From: Streptomyces sp. ISL-12
GTDB lineage: Bacteria; Actinomycetota; Actinomycetes; Streptomycetales; Streptomycetaceae
Assembly (NCBI RefSeq): GCF_018614415.1
Contig: NZ_JAGGOO010000058.1
Location: 1 to 42,075 of the forward strand
Direction of reading: 5' to 3'
DNA length: 42,075 nucleotides
Shown: in pieces, positions 34,303 through 41,840 of the stretch
Layout of the letters: each line of letters opens with the position of its first letter
Numbering within the stretch: position 1 is the first letter of the stretch
Made by a program: the position numbers and the translations under genes
Notes under the pieces: generated by a model
What the model saw: the letters and a program-made list of their open reading frames with translations, nothing else
What the model was told of the DNA's origin: nothing
The model's database searches: none

Positions 34303-35400
34303 TCAGTCCCTGGGCAGGGGACGGGCGTCCGGCGCGACCTGCGTGCTGGGCGTCGCCCGGACGATCGTGATCAGCCGGTCCGTCAGTTCCAGCCCGCCGA
34401 CGGCGGGGTCGTCGTACCCCAGTACCCGGTGTCCGCGCAGCACGCTCACCACCAGGTCATCGACCTCCCGCGGTCCCCTGCCCACCTCGGCCTTTATGAC
34501 GGGCCGCTCCACGATGTCGAGACCGCTGCCCTGGCTGATGAGGTCCTCCATCACCATGCCGGCGGCGGGGCTGAGCACGGAGAGCCCGAGCAGCCGGCCC
34601 GCGGCGCTGGCGCTGGTGATCACGGCGTCGGCGCCGGACTGCTTCAGCAGCGGCGCGTTCTCCTCCTCGCGGACCGCGGCCACGATCTTGGCGCCTTTGT
34701 TGAGCTGCCGGGCCGTCAGCGCCACCAGCACCGCCGTGTCGTCGCGCTGGGTCGCGATGATGATCTGCCGTGCCCGGTGCACCTCGGCCCGCTTGAGCAC
34801 CTCGCTGCGGGTGGCATCGCCTATCACCCCGGCGAAGCCGTCGGCGGTGGCGGCCTCGATCGCCTTGCCGCTCGGATCGACCACCACCACCTGTTCCTTC
34901 CGCAGCCCCGTCGCGCAGACGGTCCGGACCGCCGACCTGCCCTTCGTGCCGAAGCCGACGACGACGGTGTGATCGCGCAAGGTGGACCTCCAGCGGTTCA
35001 GTCGCCATTCCTCCCGGGTGCGTTCGGTGAGGGCTTCCAGCGTGGTGCCGACCAGGATGATCAGGAACAGCACGCGCAGGGGCGTGATGACGAAGATGTT
35101 GGTCAGCCGGGCGGCGTCACTGACCGGTGTGATGTCGCCGTACCCGGTGGTGGAGAGGGTGACGGTCGCGTAGTAGAACGAGTCGAGGAGATCGACGGAA
35201 CCGTCGGAGTTGTCGTTGTAGCCGTCGCTGTCGGCCCACACGATGAACGCGGTCGCCACCAGGACGATCAGGGCCCAGGAGAGCCGCTTCCCGACCTGGC
35301 GGAACGGGTGTTCCACCAGCTTTCTCGGGAGCCTCACCTTATGGGTCACGAGGTGTTCGTCCGCCTGGCGCGCGATCGCGTCCTGGCCGGGAAGTTTCAC
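34303..35400 (-). CDS. Two-TM potassium channel with RCK (TrkA-N) domain
   Basis: A 365-residue channel of the MthK/Kch type. TM1 is near residues 41-56 (SWALIVLVATAFIVWA), the pore helix carries the K+ selectivity filter TTGYGD (84-89), and TM2 is near 103-122. A cytoplasmic RCK/TrkA-N domain follows from ~140 (HTVVVGFGTKGRSAVR, VVVDPSGKAIEAA) and a C-terminal TrkA-C-like part. I place the start at GTG 35400 because it forms a GTGA overlap with the moeA stop, with GGAG 10 nt upstream. GTG 35409 leaves only 1 nt to that site. The start codon lies inside a parS site. Confidence 0.88.
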   Translation of the reverse strand: MKLPGQDAIARQADEHLVTHKVRLPRKLVEHPFRQVGKRLSWALIVLVATAFIVWADSDGYNDNSDGSVDLLDSFYYATVTLSTTGYGDITPVSDAARLTNIFVITPLRVLFLIILVGTTLEALTERTREEWRLNRWRSTLRDHTVVVGFGTKGRSAVRTVCATGLRKEQVVVVDPSGKAIEAATADGFAGVIGDATRSEVLKRAEVHRARQIIIATQRDDTAVLVALTARQLNKGAKIVAAVREEENAPLLKQSGADAVITSASAAGRLLGLSVLSPAAGMVMEDLISQGSGLDIVERPVIKAEVGRGPREVDDLVVSVLRGHRVLGYDDPAVGGLELTDRLITIVRATPSTQVAPDARPLPRD

Positions 35401-35407
35401 GTGAAAC
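35394..35407. promoter_or_regulatory. parS site (ParB binding), perfect 14-mer, inside a gene junction
   Basis: A second exact GTTTCACGTGAAAC. Read on the minus strand, its centre is the GTGA formed by the moeA stop and the channel start, so the site lies wholly in coding sequence. Confidence 0.9.
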
Positions 35408-37013
35408 ACACTCCGATTCCGCCGGTGGCCCAGGGCAGCGAGAGCACCTCGGCCTCCTGACCCGGCCGCACCCCACCCGGCGGTACGACCGCCAGGGCGT
35501 CGGCGGCCGCGACCCCCCGCAGCATGGCCGGTCCGTTGTAGTGCAGCGGCACGGCCCCGCCGCCCCGCAGGACCACGGGGACGAGCCGGGTGTCGTGCGG
35601 GTGGCCGTGCGCCTCACCGCGCAGCGGCAGGGCGTACGGCTCCGGGGCCGGGCGGGCCGCCAGGGTCCGCAGCAGGGGCCCGACGAGCGTGAGCAACCCG
35701 GAGACGGCGGCGAGGGGGTTGCCGGGCAGCCCCACGAGGTGCTGCTCCTCCCCGGTCCGCGCCAGCAGCATGGGGTGACCGGGTCTCACCTGGACGCCGT
35801 CCACCAGAAGTTCGGCGCCTACGCGGCGCAGGGTGGGGTGGACGTGGTCGACCGGTCCCCCGGCGGTCCCGCCGGTCGTCACGACGAGGTCGGCGCCGGA
35901 GGCGGTGACCGCCCGGTGCAGGGCTTCGGCGTCGTCGCCGAGCCGGCGCACCGCGATCACCTCGGCGCCCAGCGCCCGCAGCCAGGAGGGCAGCATCGGG
36001 CCGAGCGCGTCGCGGATGAGGCCGTCGTGCGGCAGGCCCTCGGTGAGCAGCTCGTCGCCGAGGACCAGGACCTCGGCGCGGGGGCGGGGCACCACGGTCA
36101 GCGCGTCGTACCCGGCCGCCGCGGCCAGTCCCAGCACCGGCGGGGTCACCAGGGCACCGGCCGGCAGGAGTTGATCACCGCGTCCGCACTCCTGGCCGCG
36201 CGGGCGGATGTCCTGGCCGTGCACGACCGCGCGCGTGGCGTGCAGCCGGTTCTGGGTGTCGGTACGGCCGTGTTCGCTGCGGAGCACGCCCGTGGTGCCG
36301 ACGGGGACACGGGCACCGGTCGCGATCCGTACGGCCTCGCCGTCGGCGAGGAGCGGGTGCTCGGCGTGGCCCGCGAGGACGCCCTCCTCGCGCACGGTCC
36401 AGGGGCCGGGTCCCGCGACCGCCCAGCCGTCCATCGCCGAGGTGTCGAAGGAGGGCAGATCGGTGAGGGCCGCGAGGGGCGCGGCCAGGGTGAGCCCGAG
36501 GGCCGCGTCGACGGGGACGGAGACCGGCGACCGGCCGGCAGCGGAGGCCCCGGCCCGGCCGGCCCGCTCGGCGGTCCGCCGCGCGTCGGGCCAGGGGGCG
36601 GCGTGGTGGCGGGAGCCGTCCCGGCGGGGGGCCGGGCGGGGGGCATCTCGGTGGGGGTCGTCTCGGCGGGGGGCCCGGCGGGAGTCGGCCATGTGGTCGG
36701 CGCGGTCGTCGCCGCGGTGGCCGCCGCGGTCGTCACCGACATGGCCGCCGCGGTCGTCGCCGCCGTGGCCGGACTGGTCGTCGTCCCAGTGGTCGACCCG
36801 CTCCTCAGCCCGCGCGTCGTCCCGCTCACCGGCCGCGTCGTCCCGCTCACCGGCTCGGCGGTCCTGCCGCTGAGGCCCGCGTACGGGTTCGCGGCCGTGA
36901 TCGTGATCGTGATCGTCGGAGACGGGACCGCGGTTGTCGCTCACGAGGGCGAGCGCTTCCTCGACATCGAGGTCCTCGGCGTCCAGCCCCGTCCCGCCGG
37001 AGCGGGCGGTCAT
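35397..37013 (-). CDS. moeA: Molybdopterin molybdotransferase with His/Asp-rich insertion
   Basis: A 538-residue MoeA-family protein that inserts molybdate into adenylylated molybdopterin. Conserved parts: LTDLPSFDTSAMDGWAV, GEAVRIATGARVPVG, LVLGDELL, VVTTGGTAGGPVDHVHPTL, VGLPGNPLAAVSG and a C-terminal domain IV. Unusually, residues ~31-137 are a low-complexity His/Asp/Arg/Gly stretch (DDHDHDHG, repeats of GERDDA and of an octamer GHxGDDRG) between the first helix (DVEEALALV) and the rest of domain I. The total length exceeds the usual ~410-430 by about that amount. ATG 37013 overlaps the stop of the upstream mobA-like gene (ATGA). Its own stop overlaps the channel start. Confidence 0.88.
   Translation of the reverse strand: MTARSGGTGLDAEDLDVEEALALVSDNRGPVSDDHDHDHGREPVRGPQRQDRRAGERDDAAGERDDARAEERVDHWDDDQSGHGGDDRGGHVGDDRGGHRGDDRADHMADSRRAPRRDDPHRDAPRPAPRRDGSRHHAAPWPDARRTAERAGRAGASAAGRSPVSVPVDAALGLTLAAPLAALTDLPSFDTSAMDGWAVAGPGPWTVREEGVLAGHAEHPLLADGEAVRIATGARVPVGTTGVLRSEHGRTDTQNRLHATRAVVHGQDIRPRGQECGRGDQLLPAGALVTPPVLGLAAAAGYDALTVVPRPRAEVLVLGDELLTEGLPHDGLIRDALGPMLPSWLRALGAEVIAVRRLGDDAEALHRAVTASGADLVVTTGGTAGGPVDHVHPTLRRVGAELLVDGVQVRPGHPMLLARTGEEQHLVGLPGNPLAAVSGLLTLVGPLLRTLAARPAPEPYALPLRGEAHGHPHDTRLVPVVLRGGGAVPLHYNGPAMLRGVAAADALAVVPPGGVRPGQEAEVLSLPWATGGIGVCFT
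36702..36773. repeat. 24-bp tandem repeat, three copies, in moeA
   Basis: Units start at 36702, 36726 and 36750, each beginning GCGGTCGTC, and encode the GHxGDDRG octapeptides. A related 21-bp pair encoding GERDDAA lies at 36814-36855. Confidence 0.9.
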
Positions 37014-37975
37014 CCGGCGTCCGGACGGCTGCCCGGGGCGGCGTCGGCCGCACCCGCGCCCGAGGGCCGGGCCGTCGTTCCGGAGGCGCCTTCCGCCTCC
37101 CAGCACAGGGCGAGCGCCGCGGCCTTGCGGGCGGCGTCAGCGACGGCTTCCGGCCCGCCACCGGCCCGTGCGGCCGCGTAGCCGACGAGGAAGGTGGTCA
37201 GCGGGGCGGCGGGCCGGGCCACGCCGTGGGCGGCGTCGCGGGCCAGGTCGAGCAGGAGGGCGGTGTCGACGTCGAGATCGATGCCCAGTTCGTCCTTGGC
37301 GGCGGAAATCCATTCATCCAACACGTGCCCATGCTCCCTGATGCGTGCCCTAGCGGTGGCGATGTCGTCCCAGGTGTCGCAGTCGAAGGACGCGACGGGA
37401 TCGGGGACGCGAACGAGTCGCAGCCCCGCGGTCAGCCGGCGCAGGGGCAGCCCGGTGAGCCCTGCGTGCGCGGCGGCCAGTGCGGCGAGTTCTCGGCGGA
37501 GCGCCGACGCCCGGTACGCGGCGACGAGGGGCTGGTCGCGTCCGTCGGCGTCGGTGAGCAGCGCGCCCTCGGCGGTGGCGGGCGCCGCGGCGACAGCCGT
37601 CAACAGGGCTTCCACGGTCGCCCCGTCGAGGAACGGCAGGTCGGCCGAGAGCACGACGACGTACTCCGCCGTCGTACGGCTCAGCCCCGCCGCGAGCGCG
37701 GCGACCGGTCCGGCGCCGGGCGGATCCTCACGGGCCCACACGACGGGCCGTACGGTCGGCCGCGGGCCGGCGACGACCACGGTGGCCGCGGCTCCGGCGC
37801 AGGCGGTCAGCACCCGGTCGAGCAGCGCGCGCCCGCCGACCCGGACGCCGGGCTTGTCCGCGCCGCCGAGCCGCCGGGCGGCACCGCCGGCCAGCACGAC
37901 GGCGTCGTGGACGACGGGGGCGGCCCCCGCCTCGGGGACGCCGCCGGGGCCGCCGGAGGACTCGTACGCGCTCAC
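37010..37975 (-). CDS. MobA-like nucleotidyltransferase fused to DUF6457
   Basis: A 321-residue fusion. Residues ~20-215 are a MobA-type NTP transferase with LAGGAARRLGGADK (nucleotide loop), AREDPPGAGPVAALAAGL and the metal-binding LSADLPFLDG. This enzyme family attaches GMP or CMP to molybdopterin. Residues ~225-300 match DUF6457 (LDEWISAAKDELGIDLDVDTALLLDLARDAAHG-type helices), found in actinobacteria next to or fused with MobA. GTG 37975 follows a CATACT -10 box by 6 nt, suggesting a leaderless mRNA. The frame stays open upstream to 38137 but is Arg/Ala-rich shadow sequence. It heads a three-gene coupled operon. Confidence 0.83.
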   Translation of the reverse strand: MSAYESSGGPGGVPEAGAAPVVHDAVVLAGGAARRLGGADKPGVRVGGRALLDRVLTACAGAAATVVVAGPRPTVRPVVWAREDPPGAGPVAALAAGLSRTTAEYVVVLSADLPFLDGATVEALLTAVAAAPATAEGALLTDADGRDQPLVAAYRASALRRELAALAAAHAGLTGLPLRRLTAGLRLVRVPDPVASFDCDTWDDIATARARIREHGHVLDEWISAAKDELGIDLDVDTALLLDLARDAAHGVARPAAPLTTFLVGYAAARAGGGPEAVADAARKAAALALCWEAEGASGTTARPSGAGAADAAPGSRPDAG

Positions 37976-37981
37976 CCCCCG

Positions 37982-37987
37982 AGTATG
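37982..37987 (-). promoter_or_regulatory. -10 box, leaderless start of the mobA-moeA-channel operon
   Basis: CATACT on the minus strand ends 6 nt before GTG 37975. A weak 6-bp hairpin (38027-38032 with 38038-38043) lies between it and bkd operon 2. Confidence 0.4.
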
Positions 37988-38052
37988 CGTGCCGGGGAGA
38001 TCGCAGGGAACGCAGGGGGAGCGCCTCGGCCGGAACACGGCCGGGGCCGCGG

Positions 38053-39480
38053 TCAGAGCGTGCGCAGCAGCACCGCCGGCTGCTCCACGCAGTCCGCGAC
38101 GTACCGCAGGAATCCCCCCGCCGTGCCGCCGTCGCACACCCGGTGGTCGAAGGTGAGCGACAGCTGGACGACCTGGCGCACCGCCAGTTCCCCTTCGTGC
38201 ACCCAGGGTTTGGCCGCGATCCGGCCGACACCGAGCATGGCGGCCTCGGGGTGGTTGAGGATCGGGGTGGAGCCGTCGACGCCGTACACGCCGTAGTTGT
38301 TCAGCGTGAAGGTGGAGCCGGTGACATCGGCGGGGGCCAGGGTGCCGGCGCGGGCGGCCTCGGTCAGCCGGGCCAGCTCGGCGGTGAGGGACTCGGCGTC
38401 CCGGGTGTGCGCGTCGCGGACCACCGGCACCACCAGGCCCCGGTCGGTCTGCGCGGCGAAGCCGAGGTGGACGCGGTCGAGCCGGACGATCTCCCGGGCC
38501 TGGGTGTCGACGGTGGCGTTGAGCTCGGGGAAGCGGGCGAGGGCGGCGGTGCAGATCCGGGCCAGCAGGGCGAGCAGGGAGATCTTCGGCTCCCCGGCCG
38601 CGTTCATCGCGGCGCGTGCCCGGGTCAGCTCGGTGGCGTCGGCGTCCACCCAGACGGTCGCGTCCGGTATCTCGCGCCGGCTGCGGGTCAGCTTGTCGGC
38701 GACGGCGCCCCGGACGCCCTTGAGCGGCACGCGGTGGCCGTCCGCGGGGGCGGTCTCCTGCCGGACGGGGGCCTGTGCCGCGCGTACGTCCGGCTCACCG
38801 CGCGCCACCGCCGTACGGCCCCGCGCGGCGGCGGCGCGCAGCGCGTACTCCACGTCGGCGCGCAGGATCAGCCCGTCCGGGCCCGAACCGGACAGCTCAC
38901 GCAGGTCCAGGCCGTTCTGCCGGGCCAGCCGGCGCACCAGCGGGGAGATGACCGGCACCGGCCCCTCGGCCCGCTCGGCGTCCGCCGCCCGGCCGTTCAC
39001 CCGGTCCGGGGGTCCGCCCACGGGCACCGGCTCGGTCCGCACCCGGCGCCGCCGCGCGGGCGCCCGCGCGGTCCCGTACCCCACGAGCACATTGCCCGAG
39101 CCTTCGTCCCGCCCGCCCGCACCCCCGGCACCGTCTTCCGCACCCTCACCAGCACCCGCACGGGAACCGGCACCGACTCCGACCCGCGCCCCCGCACGCA
39201 CACCGGAACCGTGACCCCCGTCGCCCCCGAGGTCACCATCGGCCACCGTCAGCAACGGCGCCCCGACCGGCACTTCCGTGCCCTCGTCGCCGAAGCGCTC
39301 GGTGACGGTCCCGCCGTAGGGGCAGGGCACCTCCACCATCGCCTTGGCCGTCTCGACCTCGACGACCGGCTGGTCGACGGCGACGACGTCACCGACCTCG
39401 ACCATCCAGCGCACGATCTCCGCCCCGGTGAGCCCCTCACCGAGGTCGGGGAGCCTGAACTCCCGCACCTGTGCTGCCAT
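38053..39480 (-). CDS. bkdC: Branched-chain keto-acid dehydrogenase E2 (operon 2)
   Basis: A 475-residue dihydrolipoamide acyltransferase. The lipoyl domain begins VREFRLPDLGEGLTGAEIV with lipoyl-Lys46 in VETAKAMVEV. A long Gly/Ala/Glu-rich linker (about 85-140) follows, then the subunit-binding domain (SPLVRRLARQNGLDLREL) and the catalytic domain ending TFDHRVCDGG (His446, Asp450). ATG 39480 shares its A with the TGA of bkdB (TGATG), so translation is coupled. It is shorter than the operon-1 copy, and its linker composition differs. Last gene of the operon. Confidence 0.93.
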   Translation of the reverse strand: MAAQVREFRLPDLGEGLTGAEIVRWMVEVGDVVAVDQPVVEVETAKAMVEVPCPYGGTVTERFGDEGTEVPVGAPLLTVADGDLGGDGGHGSGVRAGARVGVGAGSRAGAGEGAEDGAGGAGGRDEGSGNVLVGYGTARAPARRRRVRTEPVPVGGPPDRVNGRAADAERAEGPVPVISPLVRRLARQNGLDLRELSGSGPDGLILRADVEYALRAAAARGRTAVARGEPDVRAAQAPVRQETAPADGHRVPLKGVRGAVADKLTRSRREIPDATVWVDADATELTRARAAMNAAGEPKISLLALLARICTAALARFPELNATVDTQAREIVRLDRVHLGFAAQTDRGLVVPVVRDAHTRDAESLTAELARLTEAARAGTLAPADVTGSTFTLNNYGVYGVDGSTPILNHPEAAMLGVGRIAAKPWVHEGELAVRQVVQLSLTFDHRVCDGGTAGGFLRYVADCVEQPAVLLRTL

Positions 39481-40484
39481 CAGCTCTCGGCCTCCCATTG
39501 CAGACGCGCCACCGCGTCCAGGACACGGTCCACCCCGGGCAGGTGGTGGCGCTCCAGCATCGGCGGCGGGTACGGGATGTCGAACCCGGCCACCCGCAGC
39601 ACCGGTGCTTCCAGATGGTGGAAGCAGCGTTCGGTGACCCGGGCCGCGATCTCCCCGCCCGGACCGCCGAAGGAGCCCGACTCGTGGACGACGACCGCGC
39701 GTCCCGTCCGCCGCACCGAGGCGCACACCGTCTCGTCGTCGAACGGCACCAGCGAGCGCAGGTCGACGACTTCGAGGTCCCAGCCCTCGGCCCGGGCCGC
39801 CTCCGCCGCCTCCAGGCAGACGGGCAGGGACGGTCCGTACGTGATGAGCGTGGCGCTCCGCCCCGAGCGCCGCACCACCGCGCGGCCTATCGGTTCAACG
39901 GGTGCCGGCTCCTCGGGGTTCCAGGCGTCCTGGGACCAGTACAGGCGCTTGGGCTCCAGGAAGACCACGGGGTCGTCGGAGGCGACGGCAGCGCGCAGCA
40001 GCCCGTAGGCGTCGGCGACGGTCGCGGGCGTGACGACGTGCAGGCCGGGGGTGGCCAGGTAGTACGCCTCGGAGGAGTCGCTGTGGTGCTCGACGCCGCC
40101 GATGCCGCCGCCGTAGGGGATGCGGACGGTGAGCGGGAGGGGCATCGTCCCGCGCGTGCGGTTGCGCATCCGGGCCACGTGGGAGACGAGCTGCTCGAAC
40201 GCCGGGTAGGCGAAGGCGTCGAACTGCATCTCCACCACCGGGCGCAGCCCGTACATCGCCATGCCGACCGCGGTGCCGAGGATGCCGGCCTCGGCGAGCG
40301 GCGTGTCCGTGCAGCGGTCCTCGCCGAACTCCTTCGCGAGTCCGTCGGTGACCCGGAAGACGCCGCCGAGCGTGCCGACGTCCTCGCCCAGGACATGGAC
40401 GGCCGGGTCGGCGGCCATGGCGTCGCGCAGCGCGCGGGTGAGGGCCTGGGCCATGGTGGCCGGCCGGGCGGCGACGGTGGTCAT
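39480..40484 (-). CDS. bkdB: Branched-chain keto-acid dehydrogenase E1 beta (operon 2)
   Basis: A 334-residue E1 beta subunit with EDVGTLGGVFRVTDGLA, DTPLAEAGILGTAVGMAM, EMQFDAFAYPAFEQL, RIPYGGGIGGVEHHSDSSEA and VVVHESGSFGGPGGEIAA. These blocks align position by position with the operon-1 copy, though many side chains differ, so the two are diverged paralogues. The start is ATGA-overlapped with the bkdA stop (40484-40481). A short N-terminal extension (TTVAARPAT) is the main length difference. Confidence 0.95.
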   Translation of the reverse strand: MTTVAARPATMAQALTRALRDAMAADPAVHVLGEDVGTLGGVFRVTDGLAKEFGEDRCTDTPLAEAGILGTAVGMAMYGLRPVVEMQFDAFAYPAFEQLVSHVARMRNRTRGTMPLPLTVRIPYGGGIGGVEHHSDSSEAYYLATPGLHVVTPATVADAYGLLRAAVASDDPVVFLEPKRLYWSQDAWNPEEPAPVEPIGRAVVRRSGRSATLITYGPSLPVCLEAAEAARAEGWDLEVVDLRSLVPFDDETVCASVRRTGRAVVVHESGSFGGPGGEIAARVTERCFHHLEAPVLRVAGFDIPYPPPMLERHHLPGVDRVLDAVARLQWEAES

Positions 40485-41665
40485 CGCGCCCCCCCTTCCG
40501 ACACGGCCCCGGCGGCGGCGTCCGGCTCCGCCTCGTCATCGAGCTCCGCCTCCGCCTCCAGCTCCGCCCGCAGCCGCTCCCGTTGTTCGCGCAGTTGCGG
40601 GGTCGGTTCGGCGTAGACGTGGGCGAACAGGTCCATGGGGTCCGGCCGCGGGTCCTGGTGCATCCGGGCGCGCAGGCCGGCGGCGAGCGCCTCGGCGTCC
40701 TCGCTGGCGGCCCGGACGGTGTCCTCGTCGAGCAGTCCGCGCCGGGTCAGCTCGCGCTCCAGGAGGTCGACGGGGTCGTGTCCGCGCCAGGTGGCGACCT
40801 CGGCGTCACCGCGGTAGCGGGTCGCGTCGTCGGCGTTGGTGTGGGCGTCCAAGCGGTACGTGATCGCCTCCACCAGGACCGGGCCGCCGCCCTCGCGCGC
40901 GTGCCGTACGGCGTCGGACAGTACCTCGTGGACGGCGACGGCGTCGTTGCCGTCGACCAGGCGGCCGGGCATGCCGTAGCCGACGGCCTTGTGGGCCAGC
41001 GACGGGGCCGCGGTCTGCTTCTCGAGCGGGACGGAGATCGCGAAGCCGTTGTTCTGGACGAGGAAGACGACCGGCGCGCGCTGGACGGCGGCGAAGTTCA
41101 GCGCCTCGTGGAAGTCGCCCTCGCTGGTGCCGCCGTCGCCGACCATGGCCAGCGCGACCACGTCGTCGCCCTTGAGGCGGGCGGCGTGCGCGAGGCCGAC
41201 GGCGTGCGGGAGCTGGGTGGCGAGCGGCGTGGAGAGGGGGGCGACCCGGTGCTCGTAGGGGTCGTAGCCGGTGTGCCAGTCGCCGCGCAGCAGGGTGAGC
41301 GCCTGGACGGGGTCGACGCCGCGGGCGATGACGGCGAGTGTGTCGCGGTAGCTGGGGAAGAGCCAGTCGCGGTCCTGGAGCACCAGCGCGGCGGCGATCT
41401 CGCAGGCCTCCTGCCCCGTGCTGGAGGGGTAGACGGCGAGCCGGCCCTGTTTGGTGAGGGCCGTGGCCTGCGCGTTGTACCGCCGGCCCGCCACCAGCCA
41501 GGTGTGCAGGGTCCGCAGCAGCACGGGGTCGGCCCGGTCGGCCGCGTCGGTGCCGAGGACGCGGTACGGCTCGGCGTCGGGCAGCAGCGGCGCGGGGTCC
41601 GTGCGGGGCTGCCAGGCGGGCGGCGGAGCGGGCCGGTACGCGCCCCGCTGCTCCGTGACCGTCAT
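40481..41665 (-). CDS. bkdA: Branched-chain keto-acid dehydrogenase E1 alpha (operon 2)
   Basis: A 394-residue E1 alpha subunit. The thiamine-diphosphate motif runs from GDGGTSEGD to QNNGFAIS, with YPSSTGQEACEIAAALVLQDRDWLFPSYRDT before it and YRLDAHTNADDATRYR after it. It lacks the Thr/Lys-rich N-terminal extension of the operon-1 copy and instead has a Glu/Ala/Asp-rich C-terminal tail (EAEAELDDEAEPDAAAGA). ATG 41665 has AGGAGG 7 nt upstream. It heads bkd operon 2, and the promoter should lie in 41666-41760, where the sequence is AT-richer (CAAAATGTG at 41754-41746). Confidence 0.95.
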   Translation of the reverse strand: MTVTEQRGAYRPAPPPAWQPRTDPAPLLPDAEPYRVLGTDAADRADPVLLRTLHTWLVAGRRYNAQATALTKQGRLAVYPSSTGQEACEIAAALVLQDRDWLFPSYRDTLAVIARGVDPVQALTLLRGDWHTGYDPYEHRVAPLSTPLATQLPHAVGLAHAARLKGDDVVALAMVGDGGTSEGDFHEALNFAAVQRAPVVFLVQNNGFAISVPLEKQTAAPSLAHKAVGYGMPGRLVDGNDAVAVHEVLSDAVRHAREGGGPVLVEAITYRLDAHTNADDATRYRGDAEVATWRGHDPVDLLERELTRRGLLDEDTVRAASEDAEALAAGLRARMHQDPRPDPMDLFAHVYAEPTPQLREQRERLRAELEAEAELDDEAEPDAAAGAVSEGGAR

Positions 41666-41773
41666 GACGGCACCTCCTCGTGGGAGTGGTTCGCGGCACC
41701 GCCACGGGTGTGACGGGTCTCACCTACCGATTGTTTGGTCGCCGGCACATTTTGGCTACAGCGGCCCCGGGGC

Positions 41774-41782
41774 TGTGGACAA
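41774..41782 (-). promoter_or_regulatory. DnaA box, perfect 9-mer
   Basis: TTGTCCACA on the minus strand (TGTGGACAA on plus) matches the preferred Streptomyces DnaA box at all nine positions. It lies between divergent bkdA and the gene at 41841. No second box was seen nearby. Confidence 0.65.
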
Positions 41783-41802
41783 ACGGTTCTGCACAGCCTG
41801 AG

Positions 41803-41821
41803 ATGGACGCAGTACGTCCAT
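41803..41821. promoter_or_regulatory. Short inverted repeat before the last gene
   Basis: ATGGACG (41803-41809) and CGTCCAT (41815-41821) form a perfect 7-bp inverted repeat with a 5-nt spacer, 19 nt before ATG 41841. It could be an operator or a leader stem. Confidence 0.4.
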
Positions 41822-41840
41822 GGTAGAGAGGCGGGGGCAG

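Noticed and set aside
36600..36930. A hydrophobic plus-strand protein (Val/Ala-rich) opposite the moeA insertion
   Set aside because: Its membrane-like composition is the complement of Asp/His/Arg codons; no ribosome site or conserved family is seen.
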